Program-made: the position numbers and the translations under genes
Notes under the pieces: model-generated
What the model was told of the DNA's origin: nothing
The model's database searches: none
The model's input: the letters and a program-made list of their open reading frames with translations, nothing else
Source of the DNA: Acidobacteriota bacterium
GTDB taxonomy: Bacteria; Acidobacteriota; Blastocatellia; Pyrinomonadales; Pyrinomonadaceae
Reading direction: 5' to 3'
DNA: 34,132 nucleotides
NCBI GenBank assembly: GCA_019639215.1
Contig: JAHBSH010000022.1
Coordinates: forward strand, 1-34,132
Part shown: positions 16,590 through 26,021 of the stretch, in pieces
How positions within the stretch are numbered: the stretch's first letter is position 1
Layout of the letters: each line of letters begins with the position of its first letter

Positions 16590-18035
16590 TCACTTTGAGA
16601 TTTCGCTTCCGATCGTCCACACTACTACCGAACTGGAGAGGCCGTGACCCGACAAACGACCGGCCATCATTACCAATCGTTCATCCTTTTCGACTACCTC
16701 AGCGTCAAGAAGGGTTTTTTCACCAAGTTTGAGTATCTCACGACTGGAATTTCCTGTTTCATGCATCAGCGGATGCACACCCCAGATCAAGGCCAGCTGA
16801 TTACAAGCATCAGTCGAAGATGTTAAGGCAAAGGTGCGCAGGCCTGAACGAAAACTGGAGAGACGACGCGCCATCAGCCCAGATTCGGTAAAAACTGCTA
16901 TCTTTTCTGTCATTACTTCTCTTGCAGCGTATGCGGCCGCTCTGCACAATGCCTGACTGGTGCGGCCTGATGGCGGGAGCGAATATTTTACCGGACGCTT
17001 CAATTGATCTGGCCTGATCGTTTCAGCCGATTCGATGATTCTTACCATTGTCCTCACGCTTTCGACGGGATAGCTGCCCGATGCGGTCTCCGCTGAGAGC
17101 ATCACGGCGTCGGTACCGTCCCACACTGCATTTGCAACGTCTGATGCTTCCGCCCTTGTCGGGTGAGGGCTATCGATCATGGATTGAAGCATCTGTGTTG
17201 CGGTTATGACAAATTTGTCATTTGCAACGGCACGTTCGATTATGCGTTTCTGATAGACAGGGACTAGCTCCACCGAGGTCTCGACACCGAGGTCGCCGCG
17301 AGCGACCATCAGGCCGTCTGTTTCGACAACTATCTCATCCAGATTTTCTATCGCTTCTGCCTTTTCTATCTTTGCCACCAAAAGGGCACGTCCCATTTCG
17401 CGACGATTCAGTTGTTTTATCCTTTCCTTGACCTCACGGCAGTCCTCGGCCTTCCGGACAAATGAAAGAGCGATATAATCTACATTCTGCTCCATTGCCC
17501 ATTCCAGATCTATATGATCTTTTTCGGTCATCGAGGGTATCGGCAAAGCAGTGTTAGGCAAATTTATACCCTTGCGTTCCTTTAGCCACCCGCCTATTAC
17601 CACAATGCATTCAACGTCTGTCTCTGACACATTTTCAACGCGAAGTTCTATCGCGCCGTCATCGATCAATATAGCCGCCCCCGGCTGTACAACTGACGGC
17701 AGCTGAACAAAATTTGTAGAGACCTCATTCTGATCGCCTATGATGTCGCGTGATGTGATGATGAATTTCGAGCCTGCCTTTAATTCAACCGGTGCCGCAT
17801 CGATCAGATTGCGGGTGCGGATCTTAGGCCCGGAAAGATCAACAAGTATCGATAATGGGATGCCGAGTTCGCTGGCAGCGGCTCGTGCCATTTGTACAGA
17901 AGCATTATGCTCATCGCGTGTCCCATGGGACATATTTATGCGGACAGCGTTGGCTCCGGCCTGAAGCAGGGCCTTTATGGATGATTCAGTGTTCGTTGCC
18001 GGACCGAGTGTGGCAAGTATCTTGGCTCTTCTCAT
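16590..18035 (-). CDS. pyk: Pyruvate kinase
   Basis: A 481-residue enzyme that converts phosphoenolpyruvate and ADP to pyruvate and ATP, the last step of glycolysis. The N-terminus KILATLGPAT, the RINMSHG block, LVDLSGPKIR, the active-site LLVAKIEKAEAIENLDEI segment, MVARGDLGVE and the A-domain TATQMLQSMI are all normal, and the length is usual for the family. The C-terminal effector domain is complete. It lies 69 bases downstream of the glucoamylase gene on the same strand, so sugar release and the final glycolytic step may be transcribed together. The enolase gene is in the same window on the other strand. Confidence 0.97.
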   Translation of the reverse strand: MRRAKILATLGPATNTESSIKALLQAGANAVRINMSHGTRDEHNASVQMARAAASELGIPLSILVDLSGPKIRTRNLIDAAPVELKAGSKFIITSRDIIGDQNEVSTNFVQLPSVVQPGAAILIDDGAIELRVENVSETDVECIVVIGGWLKERKGINLPNTALPIPSMTEKDHIDLEWAMEQNVDYIALSFVRKAEDCREVKERIKQLNRREMGRALLVAKIEKAEAIENLDEIVVETDGLMVARGDLGVETSVELVPVYQKRIIERAVANDKFVITATQMLQSMIDSPHPTRAEASDVANAVWDGTDAVMLSAETASGSYPVESVRTMVRIIESAETIRPDQLKRPVKYSLPPSGRTSQALCRAAAYAAREVMTEKIAVFTESGLMARRLSSFRSGLRTFALTSSTDACNQLALIWGVHPLMHETGNSSREILKLGEKTLLDAEVVEKDERLVMMAGRLSGHGLSSSVVVWTIGSEISK

Positions 18036-18104
18036 TTTATTTTTGGATCGGAATAAGATTTTAACGTAGATTTGATCGTATTTGAAGAACGCCTGATCAG
18101 GCGT

Positions 18105-20042
18105 TTAGGATAGCTCCCTTAATTTATTCAGATAAGACAGTGTCGTGACCACAAACGTCGAATGCGACCAAGCCAAAGGTGACAGCGAAACTGGAGCCCC
18201 TGTAAGAGGGTCTATTTGTTCGCCCAGAACGCCCGAAGGCAAGGCCAGGTCGGTGATCCATAGCAATATCTGTTCTGCTTTTTCAAGATCGCTTTTGTTT
18301 TTTGCGGCTGCAATGTAGTAATCAGCGAGCCAAAGAGTACAGATGAACCATGCGTTTCCGGTTACTTTATCTGTAACGCGCATATAGCCGTCATTCTCAA
18401 ACCGAGCGACTCCTCCATTGACAGCTAATTTTGTTTCTATGGCGGACATAGTGCCCCGGACCATTTGGTCATCCGGAGAAAAACATCCCAAATAGAACAG
18501 AGCAAAGCATGAAGCATCAACCGTTGCGTCAGGAATAAGTTGATCTTCACCGTTTGACTGAAGCGACCGATAGAATCTTCCCAGTTCGGGTGAATACAGG
18601 TGCTTGACCATCGCATTTCTGATCGATTCCGCCGCTGATGAATATTTTTCGACGTGCTCTTTCTGAGCAAACAGTTCGGCAAATTTTGCAGCAGCATTCA
18701 AACCCGCGACGACCGACGCACATGTGAATGTATGTATGCCTCTGCGGTCTTCCCACAAGTTCCAACTGGGTTTTGGAAGGCCCAGTTCCGGGTGAATGAA
18801 GTCAGACATGAACTCCGCGCAAGGAACGATCACTTTTTCATACATTCTGTTGGCAAACTCTATGTCACGGTGTTGGTCATAGTGTTCCCATAGAGCCCAA
18901 AGAACAAGTGCCGTTTCATCTTCCTGGATCGGAACAAGGGGTTTTCCTGTATTCTTATCCCATGCTGGATGCCAGCCGGATGCAACAGTTCCGTCAGGAT
19001 TATATTTTTGCAAGAAATAACCGTTCGGATGGATGACACGCGAACAAAAATCGAATAATTTGCGGGTCAGATGCGAAAACCCTGCCTTGTCCAAGGCATG
19101 TGCGATAAAGGCTCCGTCACGCGTCCAGAGATAGCTGTAATGGTCAGTGGCTCTCAACGTTACGTCCCAATCGTTACCGGCAAGTATCGCTCCGCCATCG
19201 TCAATATGCGTGTGTACAAGAAGCAATGATCTTTTGTACAGGTCAATTATCTGCTGCGGAAGAGGTTCAAGAGATCTGTCATTCTTATTGACCCAAGCCT
19301 GCCAATAGTTGGCGGTGTAGTCCATAAACGCCGCAGGCTCACGCTGAAGAACATAATTATTCAGACCTGCAACATCCTGATAGCATTTGCCCGCAGTTAT
19401 CCAATAAAATGCTTCTGCTTCCGCTCCGGCATCTATGTTCAGGTGTACGCTGACTGTTGAATCGGTCGAACCCTCGGTTACTACACCGCCTGACAGTCTT
19501 CCGTCCTCAGCATCACGCCATGTGCCTTCCTGGCCGTTAAAGTCCTTCCGGCCAGTCGCATATTCCGAAAAATGAGGTTGAGAGTTGATAAGGAAATATC
19601 GGTGTTTCTTATAATGGATGATCGAAAGTGTTTCCGGGTCATAATAAGCGGTATCACCTACTTTGCTTCCGTAAATACGCAGATCATGGTGAAAGAAAAG
19701 CCGCACCTCGCGAGCTTTATTCAGCTTATTCTTTATCGATATTTTTCTAAGAAAAATATTCTGATGGCTTGCAACCGTGTCGTTGCACACGATCTCAATA
19801 CCAATAGAAGGGTTTACAAGCAGAACGTGGGTGACCAGGGTCTCTTTTTGATACCTAAGGTCACGTGTCCATTCGTCAGAAGACAACCATGAAAAAACGC
19901 CGTCAACCCATATTCCGAACCGGGACGGATGGCCGTCCGTCTGATTTTCCTGTCCGACATGAGGAAAATATATGTCACGGATATTGAAAGCCTCATCAAA
20001 ATTGATGAGCAGTGATCCGTTGCCTATCGGTAGATCTCGCAT
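18105..20042 (-). CDS. Glycoside hydrolase family 15 (glucoamylase-like), cytoplasmic
   Basis: A 645-residue enzyme of the bacterial GH15 type: an N-terminal beta-sandwich (about 1-250) and an (alpha/alpha)6 barrel (about 260-640). The general acid is Glu431 in NLWEDRRGIHTFT and the likely base is Glu608 in GVLGEQIDP; the substrate-binding YLWTRDGAF stretch is also present. No signal peptide is visible, so it probably acts on internal alpha-glucans such as glycogen or on imported maltodextrins, releasing glucose; trehalase-type GH15 members are an alternative. It starts six bases after the Nudix gene stop, and pyk follows, suggesting a carbohydrate-use operon. Confidence 0.9.
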   Translation of the reverse strand: MRDLPIGNGSLLINFDEAFNIRDIYFPHVGQENQTDGHPSRFGIWVDGVFSWLSSDEWTRDLRYQKETLVTHVLLVNPSIGIEIVCNDTVASHQNIFLRKISIKNKLNKAREVRLFFHHDLRIYGSKVGDTAYYDPETLSIIHYKKHRYFLINSQPHFSEYATGRKDFNGQEGTWRDAEDGRLSGGVVTEGSTDSTVSVHLNIDAGAEAEAFYWITAGKCYQDVAGLNNYVLQREPAAFMDYTANYWQAWVNKNDRSLEPLPQQIIDLYKRSLLLVHTHIDDGGAILAGNDWDVTLRATDHYSYLWTRDGAFIAHALDKAGFSHLTRKLFDFCSRVIHPNGYFLQKYNPDGTVASGWHPAWDKNTGKPLVPIQEDETALVLWALWEHYDQHRDIEFANRMYEKVIVPCAEFMSDFIHPELGLPKPSWNLWEDRRGIHTFTCASVVAGLNAAAKFAELFAQKEHVEKYSSAAESIRNAMVKHLYSPELGRFYRSLQSNGEDQLIPDATVDASCFALFYLGCFSPDDQMVRGTMSAIETKLAVNGGVARFENDGYMRVTDKVTGNAWFICTLWLADYYIAAAKNKSDLEKAEQILLWITDLALPSGVLGEQIDPLTGAPVSLSPLAWSHSTFVVTTLSYLNKLRELS

Positions 20043-20048
20043 AAAATA

Positions 20049-20498
20049 TTACCGGCCGGCGGAAGTCCGCGTTAACATTTCAAGGCCGGAACCGACAACG
20101 TCCTTTTCCGCTTGAAAAGCAAGCATTTCCAACGCTTCATCAGGAGTTACCCATCTGGCCTCGGCAACCTCATCGTCATGGTCTGTCACGTTACCGGAAA
20201 GATAATTCATCAAAAAGAAGTGAACCGTTTTATGTATTCTTTCGGTTTTTCCGGAACGATCAGTGGTGAACCAATATTCAATGGAGTTGATCGAAGAGAT
20301 CAGTTCGCATACTATACCAGCTTCTTCATTTACCTCGCGCAATGCAGCCTCTTCCGCCGTTTCGCCAGGGTCAAGATGGCCTTTTGGCAGCTGCCATCTC
20401 ATTTCGGGCAGCATCAGGACAACAGCCACTTTTAATCCGTCTTCATCATTTTTGAACGCAACGCCACCGGCGGAAACTTGTTTCCTTGTTTTGATCAT
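20049..20498 (-). CDS. Nudix hydrolase
   Basis: A 149-residue protein with a perfect Nudix box from Gly40 to Ile62 (GHLDPGETAEEAALREVNEEAGI pattern, with the REUxEE core at 54-59), preceded by the WQLPKGH strand. Nudix enzymes cleave nucleoside diphosphate derivatives such as diadenosine polyphosphates or oxidised nucleotides; the substrate cannot be told from the sequence. The WQLPKGHLDPGE form is similar to diadenosine-polyphosphate and (di)nucleoside polyphosphate hydrolases. The gene lies between a TlpA-like lipoprotein gene (11 bases) and the glucoamylase gene (six bases), so it is part of one transcript. Confidence 0.92.
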   Translation of the reverse strand: MIKTRKQVSAGGVAFKNDEDGLKVAVVLMLPEMRWQLPKGHLDPGETAEEAALREVNEEAGIVCELISSINSIEYWFTTDRSGKTERIHKTVHFFLMNYLSGNVTDHDDEVAEARWVTPDEALEMLAFQAEKDVVGSGLEMLTRTSAGR

Positions 20499-20509
20499 TC
20501 GCGGATAAA

Positions 20510-21079
20510 TTACTTTTTCTTAACGGTCTCTTCTATAAGAGTATCCAGTTCTTTTTGTATTTCTTCATCGAAACCGACTATTTTTTTCACAAATCGCCCT
20601 TCGCGGTCAAAAACAGCGGTCTGAGGAATGGCAGTTTCGTTCCCAAAAACAAATCTGGTCAATTCATCTTCGGGTGTTCCCAACGGATATGTGATCTTAA
20701 GGTTTTCAACAAATTCCGGCACCCTGGGACGATCTTCCTCGCCTCCGACATGAAGCCCGATCACTATCAGATTATCAGGGCCATAGGTCTTCTCCAGTTC
20801 CATAAGGTGTGGTATCTCCTCAATGCAGGGAGGACAATATGTAGCCCAAAAGTCCAGAAGCAGAACCTTTCCCTGAAAATCCTTAACTTTTTGGATGGTT
20901 CCGTCAAAAGTTGTCCAACTAAGTTCGGTGAGAGGTTTTAGAGGCTGACGCGGAGCATCTTTCATCTGAACACCGTTAACAGATACCGGCCTTTCTCCTA
21001 CACCGACCGGTGCGGCGGCAGGCCGACAAGCCGACAGCATAGTTAAAGAAATGATCGCAGCCAAGTAATAAAAACGCAT
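20510..21079 (-). CDS. TlpA/ResA-like thioredoxin lipoprotein
   Basis: A 189-residue lipoprotein. The lipobox MLSAC puts the lipidated cysteine at residue 18. The thioredoxin fold follows with the redox motif FWATYCPPC (Cys82, Cys85) and a downstream cis-proline region (IPQTAVFD). The CPPC motif and the AhpC/TSA-like N-terminal lead-in fit TlpA/ResA-type proteins that reduce disulfides in the envelope, for example apo-cytochromes c. It is the first gene of the tlpA-Nudix-GH15-pyk run and is divergent from the NifU-like gene, 106 bases away. A link to cytochrome maturation is an inference from the family. Confidence 0.9.
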   Translation of the reverse strand: MRFYYLAAIISLTMLSACRPAAAPVGVGERPVSVNGVQMKDAPRQPLKPLTELSWTTFDGTIQKVKDFQGKVLLLDFWATYCPPCIEEIPHLMELEKTYGPDNLIVIGLHVGGEEDRPRVPEFVENLKITYPLGTPEDELTRFVFGNETAIPQTAVFDREGRFVKKIVGFDEEIQKELDTLIEETVKKK

Positions 21080-21185
21080 ATCCGTCTAAAATACTACACA
21101 AAATCGGGCGTCAGGTCATTGTTAGCTGAGACGAAGACGAAAAAGACCTTTCATGAAGCGGTTTATGGCACAATAGGTTTAGAAA

Positions 21186-21761
21186 ATGTCATTGTACCCG
21201 CAAGAGATCAACAAATGCTTCAATCGTCCTCGTAATGCAGAGAGGATCAATGAACCGTCGTGCAGCGGACGAGGGGCGGCTTTTGAGTGCGGTTGTGCTG
21301 TTGGAGTTGCTTTAGGAATAGATACTGATGGACTGATTGAGAGAGGCGGTTTTTGGTCAAATGGCTGCGGATATATGATCGCCGCAGCTGATGCTGTTGT
21401 TTCCATAGTAAGTGGCAAAAAGATCGTTGATCTTGGGTTTTTGCGAACAGGAGATGCCGTGAAAGCTGTATCTGCCGAGATCGGCAGTGAGATTCCCGCT
21501 GATCGCCGTCATTGTTTGGAAGCGTGTCTGAATGCAGCTATCGCTGCTTTGGAAGATCATAGGCAGATCATCTTGAACGATCATCAAGGCGAAACTGCGT
21601 TGATCTGTACTTGTTTTGGGATAGGTGAGGATACAATTACTGCTTTAGCTGCGTCGGAGAAAGGTATTTCCCTGGCTGAGGTTGCTGAACGCACCAATGC
21701 CGGTTCAGGCTGCGGCTCGTGCCGAATGCTCATTCAGGAGATACTGGACAGTTCCGGGTGA
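21186..21761 (+). CDS. NifU-like iron-sulfur scaffold: IscU domain plus BFD-like [2Fe-2S] domain
   Basis: A 191-residue protein with two domains. The IscU-like N-terminal domain (about 1-125) has the three expected cluster cysteines at 35 (FECGC), 61 (SNGCG) and 110 (RHC). The second domain (about 137-185) has the BFD/NifU central pattern C141-x-C143-x32-C176-x2-C179. The C-terminal NifU_C domain of full-length NifU is absent. Residues 11, 26, 37 and 114 are additional cysteines. It probably builds or stores iron-sulfur clusters, but no cysteine desulfurase gene (iscS/nifS) is beside it. It stands alone with its own start and is followed by the CNNM-transporter leader. Confidence 0.85.
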   Translation: MSLYPQEINKCFNRPRNAERINEPSCSGRGAAFECGCAVGVALGIDTDGLIERGGFWSNGCGYMIAAADAVVSIVSGKKIVDLGFLRTGDAVKAVSAEIGSEIPADRRHCLEACLNAAIAALEDHRQIILNDHQGETALICTCFGIGEDTITALAASEKGISLAEVAERTNAGSGCGSCRMLIQEILDSSG

Positions 21762-21795
21762 TGTAAAGCTTTTTTCCCGGTAAGGCAGATCTCTA

Positions 21796-21804
21796 TGATA
21801 TAAT
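21796..21804 (+). promoter_or_regulatory. Extended -10 promoter for the CNNM-type transporter gene
   Basis: TGATATAAT is a perfect extended -10 (TGn plus TATAAT at 21799-21804). No good -35 is visible at the usual distance, which is common for extended -10 promoters. Transcription would start near 21811, leaving a leader of about 88 bases. Confidence 0.5.
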
Positions 21805-21810
21805 TCTGCT

Positions 21811-21898
21811 CTTGCCGCAGATGATGCGGATCAGTGAAAATGTAGGAGCTAAAGTAAGTTTGCCGAGCGGGTTCATAGTAATCCCGCTTTTTTCAAAA
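21811..21898 (+). promoter_or_regulatory. Attenuator-like leader with competing hairpins
   Basis: The leader can form a 5-bp hairpin, CCGCA-GATGA-TGCGG (21815-21829), and the terminator at 21866-21893. The GCGGAT at 21826-21831 can instead pair with AT(C)CCGC at 21881-21887, with one bulged C, which would break both. That is the layout of an attenuator or riboswitch. I could not match it to a known riboswitch class. Confidence 0.4.
21866..21893 (+). terminator. Intrinsic terminator just before the CNNM transporter start codon
   Basis: GCGGG (21867-21871) and CCCGC (21883-21887) flank an 11-base loop, extended by A66-T88, and are followed by six T residues. The coding start at 21899 lies only six bases after the T-tract, so the terminator can only act on the leader. 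Confidence 0.6.
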
Positions 21899-23317
21899 AT
21901 GGACGACCCCGACAGTATAAGCCTTGTTCTGTTTTCAGCCGAAACGGTTGCCAGCCTGGAAACACCGGACCCTATCTGGTCCGCATTCAATATTCTTTTA
22001 GTTATTTTCCTTGTTATCTCCAACGGCTTTTTTGTTGCGAGCGAATTTGCTTTGGTTGCGGTTCGGAAATCCCGAATCGAAGCTCAGGCAGCGGAAGGCG
22101 GAAAGGCCGCCCAAAGGTTATTGGGAATGCTCAATAACCTGAATGCGTACATTTCTGCGACCCAGCTTGGCATCACGCTTTCTTCACTGGGACTTGGTTG
22201 GATAGGTGAACCTGCCATAGCGAACCTTATTGAGCCCGGATTGGCATGGATAGGAACGGTGACAGGAGCAACATTCCTTACTTCGGGGGCGGTTCTTCAC
22301 TCGATCGCATTCGTTATTTCGTTTTCTATCATCACGTTTCTGCACATCGTTTTTGGTGAGCTTGCCCCTAAGACGGCTGCTCTCGAAATATCAGAAAAGG
22401 TCTCTTATTTTATCGCGGTGCCGCTACAGATCTTTTACAAGGCCTTTTATTACCCTATAAGGGTATTGGATTGGGCCGGTACACGTACTGCGGCAATGTT
22501 CGGTCTGCAGGCGACCGGTGAACACGGTGCCAGCTATTCCGAGGATGAGATACGTCAACTGATAAATGCCTCTCAGGAAAAGGGACTTCTGAATGAAGAT
22601 GAACGTCGGCTAATCAATCAGGTATTTGAATTTTCAGAGACCACTGTAAAAGAGGCGATGATACCGCGAACTGAAATAGTCGCAATTCCTGCCACCAGCA
22701 GTATCGAAAGCATTATCAATGAGTTTCAAGATCATGGATATTCGCGTCTTCCTGTTTATGGTGAATCGCTTGACGATATTCGAGGCGTAGTTCACAGCAA
22801 AGACCTTTTGGAATATGCGATGAAGCCCGAGGGATTCAGGCTTGAAAAGGTATTGCAAAAACCTGTCTATGTGGTGGACACTGCAAGGCTTGAGGACGTT
22901 CTGCGACGAATGCAGCTGGAAAAGTTCCATTTTGGTTTTGTTGTTGATGAACATGGCGGCGTCGAGGGAATAATAACGCTCGAAGATCTGCTGGAGGAGA
23001 TAGTAGGTGAAATTTCGGATGAGCACGACGTCGAGGTAAACGAGCAGATTAATGAACAGCCTGACGGAAGCTATATTCTGGAAGGCGGACTTGCTGTTCG
23101 CGACCTCAACCGTCGTCTAGACATGAACCTTCCCGTATCGGAAAGCTACACAACACTAGCCGGCTTTTTGATGTATGAAGCTGGCGAGCTGCTCGAATCT
23201 GGTGATGAGGTGCCGTTCAATGGTCATATATTCAGGATCGAAAAGGTCGAAAAAAGACGCATTATTAAAGTGAAAATGACGAAGGCGGAGGAAGTTCCTG
23301 TTGAGGCAGCAGCCTGA
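21899..23317 (+). CDS. CNNM/CorC-family transporter (DUF21, CBS pair, CorC/HlyC domain)
   Basis: A 472-residue membrane protein. The N-terminal DUF21/CNNM domain (about 25-210) has the GFFVASEFALVAVRKSRIE motif and four helices. Two CBS domains (about 225-345) follow, with the MIPRTEIVAIP start and the HGGVEGIITLEDLLEEIVGEI end, then a CorC/HlyC domain (about 365-450). Members are implicated in Mg2+ or Co2+ efflux or transport and are often misnamed hemolysins. I choose the ATG at 21899 because it lies after the leader terminator and begins the family-like N-terminus; TTG codons at 21812 or 21860 and the ATG at 21821 are in frame and would translate the terminator itself. None has a strong ribosome site. 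Confidence 0.88.
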   Translation: MDDPDSISLVLFSAETVASLETPDPIWSAFNILLVIFLVISNGFFVASEFALVAVRKSRIEAQAAEGGKAAQRLLGMLNNLNAYISATQLGITLSSLGLGWIGEPAIANLIEPGLAWIGTVTGATFLTSGAVLHSIAFVISFSIITFLHIVFGELAPKTAALEISEKVSYFIAVPLQIFYKAFYYPIRVLDWAGTRTAAMFGLQATGEHGASYSEDEIRQLINASQEKGLLNEDERRLINQVFEFSETTVKEAMIPRTEIVAIPATSSIESIINEFQDHGYSRLPVYGESLDDIRGVVHSKDLLEYAMKPEGFRLEKVLQKPVYVVDTARLEDVLRRMQLEKFHFGFVVDEHGGVEGIITLEDLLEEIVGEISDEHDVEVNEQINEQPDGSYILEGGLAVRDLNRRLDMNLPVSESYTTLAGFLMYEAGELLESGDEVPFNGHIFRIEKVEKRRIIKVKMTKAEEVPVEAAA

Positions 23318-23346
23318 ATCTTCATTCCTCAGGCGTCCACTATTTG

Positions 23347-23382
23347 CAAAAGCCCCGTTTAGATCGTGGGCTTTTGTTTTTG
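23347..23382 (+). terminator. Intrinsic terminator after the CNNM transporter gene
   Basis: CAAAAGCCC (23347-23355) pairs perfectly with GGGCTTTTG (23368-23376) over a 12-base loop and is followed by TTTTTG. It isolates the upstream gene from enolase. Confidence 0.85.
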
Positions 23383-23388
23383 AGGTAA

Positions 23389-24732
<1,344 letters not shown>

Positions 24733-24745
24733 TATTTTATCGAAC

Positions 24746-24796
24746 GCGGATCTAGCGGATCAGACGGATTATAAAAGTAGTCTATTCACGATCCGT
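24746..24796 (+). repeat. Small intergenic repeat with GCGGATC units and an inverted copy
   Basis: GCGGATC occurs at 24746-24752 and 24755-24761, followed by ACGGAT (24764-24769) and the inverted ATCCGT (24791-24796). Such GCGGAT/ATCCGC arrays are frequent in intergenic DNA of environmental bacteria. No T-tract follows, so it is not an obvious terminator for enolase. Confidence 0.35.
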
Positions 24797-24856
24797 ATTG
24801 CTCTATTTGCTTTGTAATTTCTCCGTTCTAGTTTTCTTGGTGACGAAAGTTTTAAT

Positions 24857-25357
24857 ATGAACATTCGTGAGACACTTGAAAGCGGACACTCCAGAGCGAA
24901 TACGCAAAAGATAGCTGACCATATCGGTGGTGACGCGGCTCGCTTCAAGGAATTGATAGCGTTATTTCTTGAGGGCGACTACCGTTTGACGCAGCGGGCA
25001 GCATGGCCGATCAGCGTTTGTGCGGAAGCCCATCCAGAGCTGATAAGGCCATATCTGAACACCTTTCTTGATCTGCTGCCGAGAAACGATCTTCACAATG
25101 CCGTCAAGCGAAATGTCACGAGGCTTTTGCAGTTTGTTGAGATACCCAAAAAGCTTCAGGGAAAGGCTTATTCTCATTGCCTCGATCTGATTGCCGATCC
25201 TAAAGAATTTGTTGCCGTGAAGGCAAATGCGATTACCGTCGCACTTAACATCGCCAGGTCGGAACCTGATCTAATGGATGAATTGCGTATGATCATAAAG
25301 CCGCAGCTTAAGGGAGCGACTCCTGCTCTCAAAGCACGAGTTAAGACATTGTTCTGA
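24857..25357 (+). CDS. Helical-repeat (HEAT-like) protein, function unknown
   Basis: A 166-residue soluble protein predicted to be almost all alpha-helical. It has paired helices such as FKELIALFLEGDYRLTQRAAW and AVKRNVTRLLQFVEIP, and the repeating L/A-rich pattern of HEAT or ARM repeats (including KANAITVALNIA). There is no catalytic motif and no signal peptide. HEAT-like proteins of this size are usually interaction scaffolds. It follows enolase by 124 bases and precedes a GNAT gene by 68; I see no evidence for its partner. It may be transcribed with enolase because no terminator separates them. Confidence 0.7.
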   Translation: MNIRETLESGHSRANTQKIADHIGGDAARFKELIALFLEGDYRLTQRAAWPISVCAEAHPELIRPYLNTFLDLLPRNDLHNAVKRNVTRLLQFVEIPKKLQGKAYSHCLDLIADPKEFVAVKANAITVALNIARSEPDLMDELRMIIKPQLKGATPALKARVKTLF

Positions 25358-25362
25358 CCGGA

Positions 25363-25398
25363 TCATTTATGACTGCTTAGATTTTCGTAGATAAATGA
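25363..25398. repeat. Inverted repeat between the HEAT-like and GNAT genes
   Basis: TCATTTAT (25363-25370) and ATAAATGA (25391-25398) are an 8-bp perfect inverted repeat over 20 bases. AT-rich and without a T-tract, it may be an operator for the downstream gene; its function is unknown. Confidence 0.3.
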
Positions 25399-25425
25399 AT
25401 CATCGGCTAGTAGGAGATTGTCCAA

Positions 25426-25857
25426 ATGACTTCCGATCTGTCTAACATCGAGATAAGCACTGACAAGGGGCGGCTTGATGTCGACGCGATATACAAGTTT
25501 CTTTCTGAAGAATCCTACTGGGCACAAAACCGATCTCGTGAACAGACCAGAACGGCCATCGAAAATTCTATCTGTTTTGGCGTTTTCGATGGTGAAAGAC
25601 AGATCGGATTTGCACGTGTGGTCAGTGATAAAGCAACGTTCGCATATCTGGGCGATGTATTCATTGTTAGCGATTATCAAGGCCAAGGAATTGGCAAAAT
25701 GCTGATGTCGACGATACTTGAACATCCTGATCTTCAAGGCCTTCGCCGATGGGTGCTTGCGACAAAGGATGCTCATGGCCTATATGCACAATTCGGATTC
25801 TCAGAGCTGCGATTTCCGGAACGCTGGATGGAAAGAGCCGCTAATGACGCATATTGA
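25426..25857 (+). CDS. GNAT-family N-acetyltransferase
   Basis: A 143-residue acetyltransferase with the classical fold. Motif A, the acetyl-CoA pyrophosphate loop, is seen as YQGQGIGKMLM, preceded by strand 4 LGDVFIVSDY; motif B is HGLYAQFGFSEL. The substrate cannot be predicted; the family covers small molecules, peptides and proteins. The lone ATG at 25426 is reasonable, 12 bases after a GTAGGAG-like site (TAGTAGGAG). It stands 68 bases after the HEAT-like gene, and a promoter for the phosphoglycerate mutase homologue follows. Confidence 0.9.
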   Translation: MTSDLSNIEISTDKGRLDVDAIYKFLSEESYWAQNRSREQTRTAIENSICFGVFDGERQIGFARVVSDKATFAYLGDVFIVSDYQGQGIGKMLMSTILEHPDLQGLRRWVLATKDAHGLYAQFGFSELRFPERWMERAANDAY

Positions 25858-25865
25858 ACAATTTC

Positions 25866-25896
25866 TTGCATCTTTACTACTGAAATAGAGTATAAT
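25866..25896 (+). promoter_or_regulatory. Candidate promoter for the phosphoglycerate mutase homologue
   Basis: A perfect TATAAT at 25891-25896 with TTGCAT at 25866-25871, spaced 19 bases, which is long. Transcription would begin near 25903 and leave a leader of about 119 bases that can form GACGG (25903-25907)/CCGTC (25923-25927). Confidence 0.45.
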
Positions 25897-26021
25897 GTTT
25901 GTGACGGTCAAGGTTGCTTCACCCGTCTCTGTTGTTGCAGTTCGCTCTGAACTTTTCACCCAACATCTTTCCCCACAACACCGATACCAGTTGATAATAA
26001 ACTCCTCGTCCTCATTGAAAT

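Noticed and set aside
21867..21901. The terminator loop and tail resemble a preQ1-I riboswitch (GGGU...AGUAA...CCC followed by an A-rich tail).
   Set aside because: The position that pairs with preQ1 should be C and is U here, the tail is a T-tract typical of a terminator, and the downstream gene has nothing to do with queuosine.
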